The position numbers and the translations under genes were made by a program. From Anthoceros angustus (taxonomy: Eukaryota; Streptophyta; Anthocerotopsida; Anthocerotales; Anthocerotaceae): a stretch of DNA of 64,000 bases. The stretch covers positions 186,001 to 250,000 of the forward strand of contig VJWM01000179.1 of the NCBI GenBank assembly GCA_010909165.1, given 5' to 3'. This document shows, in pieces, positions 11,684-21,763 of the stretch; the first letter of the stretch is position 1, and every line of letters begins with the position of its first letter. Under the pieces are notes generated by a model that did not search any database, had not been told where the DNA came from, and saw only the letters and a program-made list of their open reading frames with translations.

Positions 11684-13249
11684 GTGCCTGGCGGAGGCGG
11701 AGGCGGCGGCGGCGGACAAGGAGGATGTGAGCTCTCTGCCGTGGCGGAGGCTGGGAAGGTGGAGGAGCTGGAGGAGCTGGTGCAGTATTTTGTTCGGCGG
11801 AGGATCTCGAGGAAGACGCTGGAAGCGGGCGGAGTGATGAGATATGGTGGTGCCATTGCGTTTTTGTATAAGCAGAGGGATGGGAGGATTGTGAACTGCA
11901 AGTTCCGGGACTCGAGCAAGAGGTTTTGGCAGGCGAAGGGCGGGAAGAGGATTCTGTACGGGTTGGACGGGCTGGAGAAGGATGCGAAGGAGGTGGTGAT
12001 CGTGGAGGGGGAGATGGACAAGTTGTCCATGGATGAGGCTGGGATCCCTAATTGCTTGAGTGTGCCGGATGGAGCTCCGGCTGTGGCGGTGGAGGCGGGG
12101 GTAAAGGATCCGACGCCGGGGGAGGACAGGGAGTTCGGGTACCTGTGGGAGTGCAGGGAGTTTTTGGAGAAGGCGACCAAGATCGTGCTTGCGACCGATG
12201 ATGACGAGCCGGGGCAGGCTCTTGCGGAGGAGCTGGCAAGGCGGCTAGGGCGGGAGCGGTGCTGGCGGGTGAGGTGGCCGGCGGCGGAGGGCGGGGTGAA
12301 GGTGAAGGATGCCAACGACATGCTGCGGCTGCTTGGGAAGGATGCGCTGCGGGAGGCGGTGAGGAAGGCGGAGATGATGCCGATCCGGGGACTGTTTCAC
12401 TACTCGGAGTTCTCGAAGGAGATTGATGACTACTACTACCTCCGGCTGGGGGATGAGCGGGGAGTGACCACGGGGTGGCAGGGATTGAACGACTTCTACA
12501 GGGTGGTGCCGGGGGAGCTGACGTTGGTGACGGGGGTGCCGAATTCCGGGAAGAGTGAGTGGATTGATGCGCTGCTCTGCAACCTTAACCAGCAGAGGAG
12601 GTGGACGTTCGCGCTGTGCTCCATGGAGAACAGGGTGCGGGAGCACGCCAGGAAGCTGCTGGAGAAGCGGATGGGGAAGCCCTTCTTCGACGCCACCTAC
12701 TCCAGGTCGGTGCCCAGGATGAGCCCGCAGGAGCTGGCCGCGGGGATGGCGTGGCTGGACGAGACGTTTGTGCTGATCCGGTGCGAGGACGACCAGCTGC
12801 CGTCCGTGGACTGGGTGCTGAGGCTGGCAAAGGCAGCCGTTCTGAGGCACGGGATCCGGGGCCTGGTGATCGACCCCTACAACGAGCTGGACCACCAGCG
12901 GCCCGGGGGGCAGACGGAGACCGAGTACGTGAGCCAGATGCTGACCAAGGTGAAGCGGTTTGCGCAGCACCACGACTGCCATGTGTGGTTCGTGGCTCAC
13001 CCCAAGCAGTTGGCTGCGTGGAAGGGGAACGCGCCTAACCTGTATGACATTGCCGGGAGCGCGCATTTCATCAACAAGTGCGATAACGGGCTGGTGATCC
13101 ACCGCAACCGTGACCCGGACAGTGGCCCTGTGGACGGGGTCCAGGTCCTGGTGAAGAAGGTCCGCAACAAAGCTGCCGGCACCATTGGCCAGGCCAATCT
13201 CGCATACGATAGGGTCACTGGACAGTACACGGATGTCGAACCACGTTGA
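11684..13249 (+). CDS. Twinkle-type organellar DNA primase-helicase, intronless, N-terminus uncertain
   Basis: Organelle replication enzyme that unwinds DNA and, in plants, also makes primers. The 521-codon frame covers the TOPRIM domain (VEGE at 107-110, ATDDDEPG at 170-177) and the RecA/DnaB-type helicase (Walker A GVPNSGKS at 284-291, Walker B GLVIDP at 393-398, the helicase QTETEYVSQML segment about 410-420). It reaches the family C-terminus (YTDVEPR). Conservation begins near residue 25; the Gly-rich first 15 residues are probably not real. The N-terminal zinc ribbon and transit peptide are missing from this frame; a ribbon-like segment lies upstream one frame off, behind in-frame stops at 11603-11605 and about 11667. 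Angiosperm orthologues have many introns as I recall, so an intronless copy may be a retrogene. Whether it is functional is unresolved. Confidence 0.85.
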   Translation: MPGGGGGGGGGQGGCELSAVAEAGKVEELEELVQYFVRRRISRKTLEAGGVMRYGGAIAFLYKQRDGRIVNCKFRDSSKRFWQAKGGKRILYGLDGLEKDAKEVVIVEGEMDKLSMDEAGIPNCLSVPDGAPAVAVEAGVKDPTPGEDREFGYLWECREFLEKATKIVLATDDDEPGQALAEELARRLGRERCWRVRWPAAEGGVKVKDANDMLRLLGKDALREAVRKAEMMPIRGLFHYSEFSKEIDDYYYLRLGDERGVTTGWQGLNDFYRVVPGELTLVTGVPNSGKSEWIDALLCNLNQQRRWTFALCSMENRVREHARKLLEKRMGKPFFDATYSRSVPRMSPQELAAGMAWLDETFVLIRCEDDQLPSVDWVLRLAKAAVLRHGIRGLVIDPYNELDHQRPGGQTETEYVSQMLTKVKRFAQHHDCHVWFVAHPKQLAAWKGNAPNLYDIAGSAHFINKCDNGLVIHRNRDPDSGPVDGVQVLVKKVRNKAAGTIGQANLAYDRVTGQYTDVEPR

Positions 13250-13777
13250 ACCTTTCCTACCTACTCCCACGTCTCCCAGCCTTAAACCTTCAAACGTTTG
13301 GCCTGCTGTCTCCCCGATATAAAATCCTTGCCAGGTTTTGCCTGCTGTCTCCCCAATATAAAATCCTTGCCAGAGTTACTGGCCTATCGGCAATTCAAGG
13401 GTGATTCCCTCTCATCCGGATTAAGCAGGCTTCTGGTCATGCCACTGGGCACTTTCGAAGCGAATGTTCCATTCGCGCCGCCCACGACTCCGGTCGCTGT
13501 ACTCTACAAATGCAACTCAACCTGCCGCGCAGCATAGTGCAGCAGCGCAACCCCCTGGTCCATGCATCACAGCTTGAAAACATGGCTATTGCTGTGGCCA
13601 CCTTGTGGTGGAAAGCAGCCTGCAGCTAACTAAGTCAGCCCGCCGGCCCGACGAATCCTCCCAATTGGTAACCAGCCGAGGGAAGGAACCCTCACGCACC
13701 CCGTCCGCTCGCCCGGCCCATGCATCCTCCCAACCAAAAAGTCTCGACAAGAATCTAAAAAATCAGCATTTGTGTAA
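13250..13777. other. 3' flank of Twinkle-like gene with a 34-bp direct repeat
   Basis: Two near-identical 34-bp copies (13301-13334 and 13340-13373) begin GCCTGCTGTCTCCCC and contain ATATAAAATCCTTGCC. They differ by one base. No gene and no poly-A tract were seen. Confidence 0.6.
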
Positions 13778-13860
13778 TCCGACTTGCCGGATTCGAACCA
13801 GCGACCTAAGGATTACTGCTACTCTACAGTCCTCCGCTCTACCAACTGAGCTAAAGTCGG
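13778..13860 (-). tRNA. tRNA-Tyr (GTA) with a short intron
   Basis: The minus strand reads a full cloverleaf. The acceptor stem CCGACTT pairs with AAGTCGG without mismatch, discriminator A at 13778. The D arm contains AGCTCAGTTGGTAGAGC, the anticodon arm is GAGGA/TCCTT with loop CTGTAGA (anticodon GTA), and the T arm is CTGGTTCGAATCCGG. An insert of about 10 nt after position 37 is the usual place for a tRNA-Tyr intron. The CCA end is not encoded, as expected of a nuclear gene. Confidence 0.95.
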
Positions 13861-14127
13861 ATGGTGAGATGAAACTTGTCATTAAATTAATTAACCTTTA
13901 ATTTATATTCTCTTCCTATAACCACGCACACCATTTTCATCATCATTGGCCCCTGATAACTTGCATGTCCAGGCTACTTACACCAAGGGGACCTCTCCTC
14001 TAGGGACCCATCCAGGTACCGACCGATCTATGCGCAGGGTGCTTAACAACGACATTGTTATAAAGGTCTGTCCATTTGGCGGCCTAAGCCATTTTGGACA
14101 CCATATAACCCAGTTTTGACATCCAAC
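13861..14127. other. Intergenic, nothing recognised
   Basis: AT-rich just upstream of the tRNA, then mixed composition. No frame or repeat could be assigned. Confidence 0.4.
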
Positions 14128-14396
14128 TGTTAGGCATCAAAATACGTCCAAGACGTGGGTGTTCACCCTTTCACACAGCTCACACGTCCTTCATACGTAG
14201 CTATTATGTGCTCGTGGGGAAAAGACCCAGTCACTCGTCCAACGAGGGCAAGGAGAGGCTCCGGAGCCTCTCCTCACAGGGAGACAGGTCTTTAATTAAT
14301 CACGAAACAACAAGATACTTGTAATCGATCACCTTGACTCCTTGTCCCGTGCTGCAGCGCAAGCAATGTGAATCATGACACTTGTGGTATCAGCGC
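14128..14396 (+). mobile_element. Candidate LTR with tRNA-iMet-type primer-binding site
   Basis: A segment starting TGTTAGGCATC and ending CATGACA (14128-14380) is followed four bases later by TGGTATCAGCGC (14385-14396). That is one base from the common plant primer-binding site TGGTATCAGAGC, complementary to initiator tRNA-Met. A perfect 24-bp palindrome lies within it. No gag or pol follows, so it would be a truncated element. The left edge is a guess based on the TG. Confidence 0.45.
14251..14274. repeat. Perfect 24-bp palindrome
   Basis: AGGAGAGGCTCC is followed immediately by its exact reverse complement GGAGCCTCTCCT, with no loop. It lies inside the candidate LTR. Confidence 0.95.
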
Positions 14397-15040
14397 TATC
14401 AAGCAGTGCTGAAACGGGGATATCTATAGAGTTCGCTATTAGACAAGGTTAGATATCTGTATGCAAATGTCATCCATAACAATCATCTAAGGTGATTTGT
14501 TTGGACCTTGTTGAGCACTCCTGTTCCGAAGATACCGTGGACACAAATGATCAGACTAAACCACCGACTGGCATATATTAGACAGCATAGAAGTTGTATC
14601 GGAGGCCATGTGTTTAGGCCTTCTCCTCACCTTGAGCTTTTTCAGTGTAAGGGTTCAAATAACTGAAAATACAAAGGGAAGAAAATCCCATAAACACAAA
14701 AATGACATCCAATGCTTTTCAAAACTATCTACAACCTTTGCCCAGAAACGTATGTTCCATGAAGCTGAGAGCGGGCAGAAGGAGGCTGGAACAGAGCAAG
14801 GAATAAAGAATGGTCACCAATCGGATCGGAAGGAAGAAGAAAGCGAAGGGAACGGAGTCCTGACGCTCCCTCGGCGAAATGCTGGGAAACAAAAAGGAAA
14901 CCTTAGAGTCTGAGATGAGAGCAGGGTCAGACGACTGAAGAGACAACTTATCCTTCAGGAGATGTTGAATCGTGGCGGCCGCTCCCCAGCACTGGATTTT
15001 GAGGATTCTGTGCATCAGCTAGAGTAGTATTAAGAGGTCG
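14397..15040. other. No gene recognised
   Basis: Only short, unrelated frames. The DNA may be the decayed interior of the truncated retroelement whose primer-binding site ends at 14396. Confidence 0.3.
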
Positions 15041-15044
15041 CACG

Positions 15045-15522
15045 TTAGGGTCAACAAGTCCACCTGCGACCTGTCCATGGATTCCACAACCATAGCAATC
15101 ACCTTGGAGCCGCCTTGGACCTGCTCTTAATCCACAATGATGTCCCGTGGGCCAAAAGCACAGCTGGCCTTAGCCTCTCCATCGTCCTTCATGATCTCAC
15201 AATCATCATGACGGTGTTTCTGATCAGCTAAGACTTGCAGGTCCATCGATTCCGCTATGATGGTAGCCAGCTTGGAGCCTCCTTGAGCACCGAACGTGTG
15301 GAAGACACAGGGGTGGATACCTTCCGGCTCAGGTTGACGGCCGCCGACGTGGAGCTCCTCTTCCGAGCTGATCTCCTGCAGCGTTTCAAAGAAATCGCCG
15401 GCCAAGAAGGAGAAAGCTGTTGCCACGTCCTTAGCACCTTCCTCCATCGCACAGGATTCACGCTCCTTCTCCATATGGACCCCCTCTGATAAATTCAAAT
15501 TTATAGACAGTCGAATGCTCAC
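15045..15522 (-). CDS. Hypothetical protein with a duplicated GGSK...ESMD motif, possibly broken
   Basis: A 131-codon minus-strand frame (15522-15127) of unknown family, acidic, with FSFLAGDFFETLQEISSEEE near residues 37-56. Its segment AQGGSKLATIIAESMD is repeated in the same frame just after the stop as VQGGSKVIAMVVESMD (about 15075-15122). The stop therefore interrupts a tandem repeat, or an intron ends at GAGCAG (about 15123-15118) between the two copies. I do not recognise the family. It could be a remnant of a longer gene. Confidence 0.35.
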
Positions 15523-16059
15523 GCAAGATCGGTCTTAATTCCTGCACAAGTCTGCTTCGTGGTCCGCGGAGGAGGGTCCTTGTGTGTTGCCCAGTGGCGC
15601 CGAAAAGAATTACCAAACACACCACCAGCACCTCCAACTCCTCCTCGTGACAATCTGATTAATTCACAGACTATGGCTCAATTCCTGCACACATCGGCTT
15701 CGTTGTCCGCTGATGCGGGTGTTGCCAAGTAGCACCACTTAAAAAGACCAAACACAGCAGTGAGCCCTTGCAAACTTACTGACCCTAATTTATTTGGCTG
15801 AACTCTCGGTAATATATGCACCCCTTTCGTAAACCCACTGCAACATACTTATCACCATCTCGATAATAGCTTGGCGGAACTCTCGCTAAGATACAGTTTC
15901 TCAGTTCGAGAGCAGCGAGTCCGTTCTCGAGAATATCAGATGCTTGTTTAGTGGGTTTATGATTTGCTACTCGGCAGATGCTTTGGCGTAACTGGTGGAA
16001 GCCAGAATGAAGCAAAAGATGGAACGAGTATGGAAGTCCGTGCCACCGGAGTGACTGTA
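15523..16059. other. Upstream region with imperfect direct repeat
   Basis: Two imperfect copies (about 15538-15620 and 15683-15760) each begin ATTCCTGCACA and continue with a CTTCGT.GTCCGC block, then GTGTTGCC and ACCAAACACA. They lie upstream of the minus-strand hypothetical frame. No other feature was seen. Confidence 0.45.
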
Positions 16060-16930
16060 CATGAATCGTATATCATCTGCTCCTGCGTGCAAATTCGCAG
16101 CATCGGCAACCACTCAGCCAAAACTTCGCAAGGATCGAACCTTGCACGTCATTCTAAGATCGGGGAAACATTACGTGCCTGCCTGACCAACTCGGCAGGG
16201 TGTGTACTGTGTCTACAGAAGTGTGCAGGCGCTGGAGGGACACGACGTGTGGAGCCGACGAACGTCAAAGCGGCAGCCAAAATGGTGCCGCAGGCGCAGA
16301 CTGTAATATATCCCCGATTCCCTGTTGCACAGTCCTGTGGGGCCTAATTAATGCAAATTTACACTTGCCCAGCACCAGTACTTTGCAAGACTGCGCTACA
16401 ATGGTACAGCACCTGGCCAGCTTCTTACTAACTGTGGTCAAAGCTCAGCCATTTCAACTGTTGGAAATTGCACCAGAAATAAGGGCTGATGTCCACAGCT
16501 GCTGAAATCGGAGGTACATCCTGGCACCAACCCTGCACACTTGCATTTCACCAGGCACATCAAGCTGGAAGAGATGATACTAGGCTCTCAGAATTGAAGA
16601 GCCAGTCGTCACCTTGAGGAAAGACGAAGAAGGTACTGATGTTGGGGTCACAAAATAGCCACCAGGTTATGATCAGAATTCAGGATGCGTGATGAAGTTT
16701 CACAAGTAAAGACTACGACTCCAGAAATTTACATCGTCTAACGAATTCGTTTGCTTACCTAATCCACGTACTTGGTCCCAAAGGGTCCCAATTCGGGAAC
16801 AGCAATGGATGCGTCCGCCACACAACACATTGGTGTGCACACCAGAGTAAGGACTGCCACTGGACAGCACTCTGTATCGGAGGCTGGGAGTCATGTCAAA
16901 CAGGCAAACTTGCAGTGTGTGCTTTGTACA
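16060..16930. repeat. Dispersed repeat R1, copy 1
   Basis: Shares many blocks with 24050-24970 (for example GGGAAACATTACGTGCCTGC, CATCCTGGCACCAACCCTGC, CGTCTAACGAATTCGTTTG, CAATTCGGGAACAGCAAT) and its middle with 18620-18995. Copies diverge by substitutions and small indels. No coding frame is conserved between copies, so this is probably an old non-autonomous element or LTR. Termini were not defined. Confidence 0.75.
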
Positions 16931-17201
16931 TTCTACATGTGTGTATCACTATTCTACATTTGTTACCGTCCACCAGGCAACTACCGACATCCCTTATTGC
17001 CCTCCAGCCCTCCTTTCTGTATTTGCAGACGAAGATCCTTGCCCAGTTGGACAGCTCCAACGTTTGTGAATCTGGGAAACAAATGAATGTGGCAAAATTG
17101 CGTGCAGCGGTGCCCTCCTGCTGAGTTTCTGCATAAAGGGCTATGGTTTCCTCATTTGACCCGTGCTGGGCATATCCTGCTATGATAGGTGTAACCTGCA
17201 A
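16896..17201 (-). pseudogene. PPR-repeat fragment
   Basis: One minus-strand frame holds a recognisable pentatricopeptide helix pair, IIAGYAQHGSNEETIALY followed by ETQQEG, matching the usual IAGYAQHG..EEAL.LF..MQ.EG. Only this motif is recognisable, and the rest of the frame is unlike a PPR protein. This is a scrap of an organelle RNA-processing gene, next to repeat R1 and the P450 relic. Confidence 0.6.
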
Positions 17202-17301
17202 ATATGATTATGATATTTGCAGGTTACAGTAGGCTATTAGTAGGGAATGATGGCTACCTGTCGATAAACCGCTCCAGAATTTATGAATTGGAGGGGATCC
17301 T

Positions 17302-18106
17302 TCACACAGCAGGGTCTGTACTTATGGCCAATGCATTGACAAACACGACTGTTTGGGCAGGAATGTCGTAGCCTGCTACCTTGTTGACCTCCACAGAAGA
17401 GTGAGGAACCAACAAAGACACAACTGGATGTAACCGGAGAGTCTCCTCCACTCTGGCTTTACGATACGTCAGTTTTAAAAGATCTGCTTCAGTAACCTGC
17501 CGGTAGCCGCTCACCACAGAATTCACCTCCTTTCCTGCTCTCTCCAAAGTTGCAGGATGTCGCAATAACTCAGCCATCGCCCATTCCGTAGTTACAGTGG
17601 CAGTTGTGTCGGCTCCAGCCAAAATCAAGTCCTTCAAATGGAAAATGTCGTCATTGCTGCCCTGGCTAACATGAAAGTTTCCTATATTCAGCCACACAGG
17701 TATGTAGCTCTCGGCTGGGGGCTTAGAGCGAGCTGTCCCTTCACAGAGTCGCTGGATAGCTGGTCTTCTTCATTCAACTGCAACAAGATGTCAAGATAGT
17801 CTTTTGCACTTCGATCGTTGCGGTGTTCCTCGATCGCAGCTGTGTAGAGTCGGTCCATCCACTTCGGATCCTGGGAATTCTGTGTTTGCCAGGATTCAAG
17901 TGGCCGAAAACGGACAGGCAGGGGATGCAATCCCGGAGCAGCTGGGTTGTGCTTAAAGCTGTTATATCTTTTATGAGACTGACGAAAGTTTCTGCGTCCC
18001 CAATTAACAACCTGTTCATTGGAGGTCCCAACAAGTCCCATTGATTTTTGTGTCGCTGGATCAGCATCGATCTACAAATCTCACGCTTTTCAGGATTCCT
18101 AGTCAT
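17302..18106 (-). pseudogene. Cytochrome P450 pseudogene (CYP71-clan-like), truncated and frameshifted
   Basis: The minus strand encodes the middle of a microsomal P450. The I helix reads LILAGADTTATVTTEWAMAE, with the oxygen-activating AGADTT. The K helix has VEETLRLHP (E-x-x-R) and continues to PAQTVVFVNALAISTDP. The frame then stops at 17302, before the PERF and the heme-binding Cys loop. Upstream, LIGDAETFVSLIKDITAL and AIEEHRNDRSAKDYLDILLQ belong to the preceding segment but are in different frames, implying a frameshift near 17870. The membrane anchor and N-terminal third are not recognisable. Without the heme ligand it cannot be an active enzyme. Confidence 0.85.
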
Positions 18107-18619
18107 GCATTATACGGATACGAACCAGTGCATCTGATTCGTGGCTCAAAAAGCAGCTGCGACTCCCTTGTCCTACATCCTGAAGGAATTAATGCTTGGC
18201 TTGATCTTGAGCAAGCTCAACCGGCACATTTCAAGAGTCGAATCTGACGCAGCACCAGACGATGCTCGTTAGACGACATTGCAGGACTCAGGAGCAGGTG
18301 ACTTACACGGGTTTTTCTGATGCAGAACTGGAAGGTAACATTTTCAGATACTTCAGTTCTGGAAAGCACCGAGATCTTTCCTTCCTGAAGGACACCGGTA
18401 GGGAAGGGGCTAGGAAGTCTTTCCATGTCTCCAATCCTCAGAATTTACAGGAAAGCATTAAATCCCGTGATGTTTGTTACGGACGTCCCGGGTGCGATGA
18501 AGGCCTGACCCCAAGGCGATCCCATCCGTCTACAGATGCCACGCACAACACATGATAGCCGGTTCAACGTTCAACTGGGGCTCGTTATTCCTTTTTATTT
18601 CATCTCGACATTTTCCTTT

Positions 18620-18995
18620 CAGCACAGTGTGGGGCCTAACGCAAATTTGCACCTGCCCAGCACCAGTGCGTTCCAGGACTGCGCTACAAATAATACAGCT
18701 CTTGCCAATTGGCAAGTTGTTACCAACTCCGATGAAGCTCAGCCATTTGAATTGTTGCAAATTGCACCATAAACAAGGGCTCATGTACACAGCTGCTGAA
18801 ATCGGGGAACATCCACACCCCGACCCTGCAGACTTGCACTCATTCCCCAAGCAGCTGGAAGAGATGATACAAGGCTCTCATACTCAAGAAACAAAGAAGT
18901 TATTAATGTTGGGGGTTCAGAATTAAATAGGTAGTCATATATCAGCGTATGATCTATAGAATTCAAAACCGTGATGAAGTTTTACAAATAATGTA
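18620..18995. repeat. Dispersed repeat R1, copy 2 (partial)
   Basis: Matches the middle of 16060-16930, including GCCCAGCACCAGT, GACTGCGCTACAA, AAGCTCAGCCATTT, CAGCTGCTGAAATCGG and GTGATGAAGTTTTACAA. With copy 1 it brackets the PPR and P450 relics. Confidence 0.75.
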
Positions 18996-21763
18996 ACCAC
19001 TCCCGTCTAATAAATTCTAATCTATATCATATTATCTTGATCGATATCTATCAAGAAAGATTCAATAATAGAAAACGCTTACAAATAGCATATTCATAGA
19101 GTAACAAAGAAAAAGTCAAACAAGTAGAATAACAAAGAAAAAGTCAAACAAGTAGAACAACTACAACTAGGATATTATGTATGATAAAATCATGGATATG
19201 AAACCTAAACCCTGAACCCTCATCACTTTGATCCCTTATCCCCGAACCCTAAGCTAATATATGATGGAATAGTGCTAGTGCGATTTGGTAGTCGTGTACA
19301 TTTTAAAATTAAAACTAATGTAAAAATCCTTGATCATAATAAAATATTTTTTTTTCTAGGGCATATGATATGATCTCAGATAAATTAATACTTTGATTCA
19401 AAATATAGAAAGTGCAAAAGTGTTACTACGCTGACCGAATACGGAGATAAAGGACAAAGGCTCGTGGAGATGTCATGTAGTTTTGCGCGGCACATGACCA
19501 GCTCGCTGATTCACTGGACTGAACCGATTGGGATCACACACTCTCTCATCAGGCGGTCGGAGTGGTTGGAAGAAAGCTGAAACACGCGTGCATACGGGCA
19601 TACGCTGGCGTCACACTCTTTCATCTGTTTGTTTCCAACAGAACTCTTCAAAATATCCTATCCAGACATTGGCTAACCTAGCTTACCTAGCCACACAAGC
19701 AGCACGGTAGATCCAGGAAGGAAAGGGGAGAGCGATGGTTGAAGTCACATCATACTTGTACTAGTCGCCTTGGCCAGGCCCGTCAATTGTGGTGAGTCAC
19801 GAACGGAGCAGCGCTCTAGCTTGTTGCTGGAGCTCTCTGTATACAGCAGCACTTGGTACAGACATATGTATGCCAGGCATTGTCCATCGGCTTTCTGAAA
19901 TGGACGCCAAGCCTAACAAGGCCTCTTCGTATGTAGAATGGCGTGTTTCATTCATGACACCCATGTCGTGTTTCATTCACAACACCCATGTCGTGTTTCA
20001 TTCACAACACCCATGTAGTGTTTCATTCACAACACCCATGTCGTGTTTCCTTTCCCGCGTCCTTGTGTCAGCCACCAGCATGTGTCTGTCAGGAAAAAGT
20101 CCGACGTCTTTATTACTGTCGTCAACAGGAATGCCCACCGAGCTTTGGCCATTGGGCTTCCTCGGTCCAGCGGCTAGTTGAACCAGCAGACAGACTCCTG
20201 TGCAGCTGCAGAAGAAGCTGCCTGGAGCTGGAACCGTTGGTTGCATCTGCAGTCCATTCGTCCATTCCGGCACCGCCGTTCCAGCCACGTCTCCAACAGC
20301 TCCAGGCTCGATGTTCTAATATAGGCGCGCCCTCGAATCAGGTGCCTCTGGAGTCTGCGAGGCTCTCTCTATTCCTTGGAATCCATGACGTCAACGCGCG
20401 CAGCCCATTCATAAATTCTCCCATCCCGCAAATCCGCCCGCATATCAGGCCGGCCTGTGCCACCACGCGCAAACAGCAACCCAGTACAGTAGGTGGGGAC
20501 TCCACCGACCATTACTGGGCACTTTTATCTGGATGCCATGCTATGCTATGCTATGCCATACGTGCAGAGCAGTATATGCCCATGCTGTGTTTTATGTGTG
20601 TATTCGACATACCTGAGCAGTGAGAACCGTTGTCACACCATGAGTGCCCGGCCTCAGATCTGGAGCCGGGCTCCAAGCTCGAGGCCGATAAAAGCCAAGC
20701 CAAGCAAGCCGAGCTAGGCGAGCGAGCAAGCAAGACAGTTCCAAGCCAGCCTGGTGGAATTGATGACTATGATGAGGGTGACAACGGCCGTGGCAGCCGG
20801 GCAGTGCCCAGCGGATAAGGTGAAAGTTATAACATATCTTATTAGGGCCGCTAAACAGCAGCCACGTAAGGTCGCCGTGGCATGTAACGGAACGGAACGG
20901 AACCGTTGGGGCAGGCTATCCGAATCACCATCCACCATCTGGCTGCAGCAGTGCGCTGCCAGCAACAGCTTTGCACGTACTGTATGTACAATACTGCACA
21001 CGTATCTTAATTTCTTGATAATCACGTCTCTTTCCGAGTTTTGTCGCCTGGAAAAGGCGAGCCAAGCTCGTATTTGATGTACATGTGTACATGTCTCGAG
21101 CCACGTGGGGCGTGCGGACAAGCTTCTCTCCCCTCGACGTCGCCTGCACGCAACTTGCCCTAACCCTAGCCCCGAGAGCCGAGCCGTGACCGGTGACCGG
21201 GAACTGGGAACCGGTAACCGGCAACGGCAACGGCAACTGGCAGGGTGGTCAACGCCGGAACGCCGCTACTGGACAGGGTAACTTGCACCGCGGTAAGAAG
21301 CCTGTCCGCACGCGCTTCTTACCAGCCAGCGCTGACGAACCGAACCCGGGGGCCGCGAGTCGCCATCGAGCAGAGGGCCGGGCGACCGGTCATTTCTTGG
21401 CCGACCGTAGGCAACGCCAGGGGTCTGGGACTGGAGATGCCACACTTGCATCCTCTCTCTACTCTCTCTCTCCGGGACGCTCCCTCCTCGCTGCCTTCCG
21501 ACGAGCTCCGCCATCCCCCGCGGAAGCCGACATAGCCCGGCGTCCGCCTGCTTGCCCCGCTTAATTTGTCGCTTCCCTGTTGGAAGGAAATTGTTTCCGC
21601 TCCGAGCATGGCGGGTGGAGGACACCGGACTTCTTCCTCTTGAAACCGTGACACCGGACTTCTACGTGCTGCCGGGGTCTGACACGATGAGCGAGCTGGG
21701 CGAGGTTGGGAGAGTTCCGTCAGGGAGGCAATTGGGGAGCTGGGCCCTGTGTTTTTAAAACGC
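18996..21763. other. Intergenic DNA with small tandem repeats; PHD-gene promoter at its end
   Basis: Bases 19000-19450 are AT-rich with a twice-repeated 27-bp unit (about 19103-19157) and telomere-like runs (AAACCTAAACCCTGAACCC near 19202). Four 23-bp units encoding no clear protein are at 19942-20049. Bases 21170-21240 are low-complexity, built on ACCGG/AACGGC. Frames in 19.7-20.6 kb match nothing recognised. The last few hundred bases precede the PHD gene. Confidence 0.45.
19942..20049. repeat. 23-bp minisatellite, about four copies
   Basis: Units read approximately GTGTTTCATTCACAACACCC plus ATG(T). Copies differ by single bases (ATGTCG or ATGTAG at the junction). Confidence 0.9.

Noticed and set aside
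12245-13270. 341-codon open frame on the minus strand, and another of 292 codons at 11443-12321
   Set aside because: Both are antisense to the well-conserved Twinkle frame in GC-rich DNA; composition explains them.
19200-19255. Telomere-like AAACCTAAACCC and CCCTAA runs
   Set aside because: Only a few degenerate units, far too short for an interstitial telomere array.
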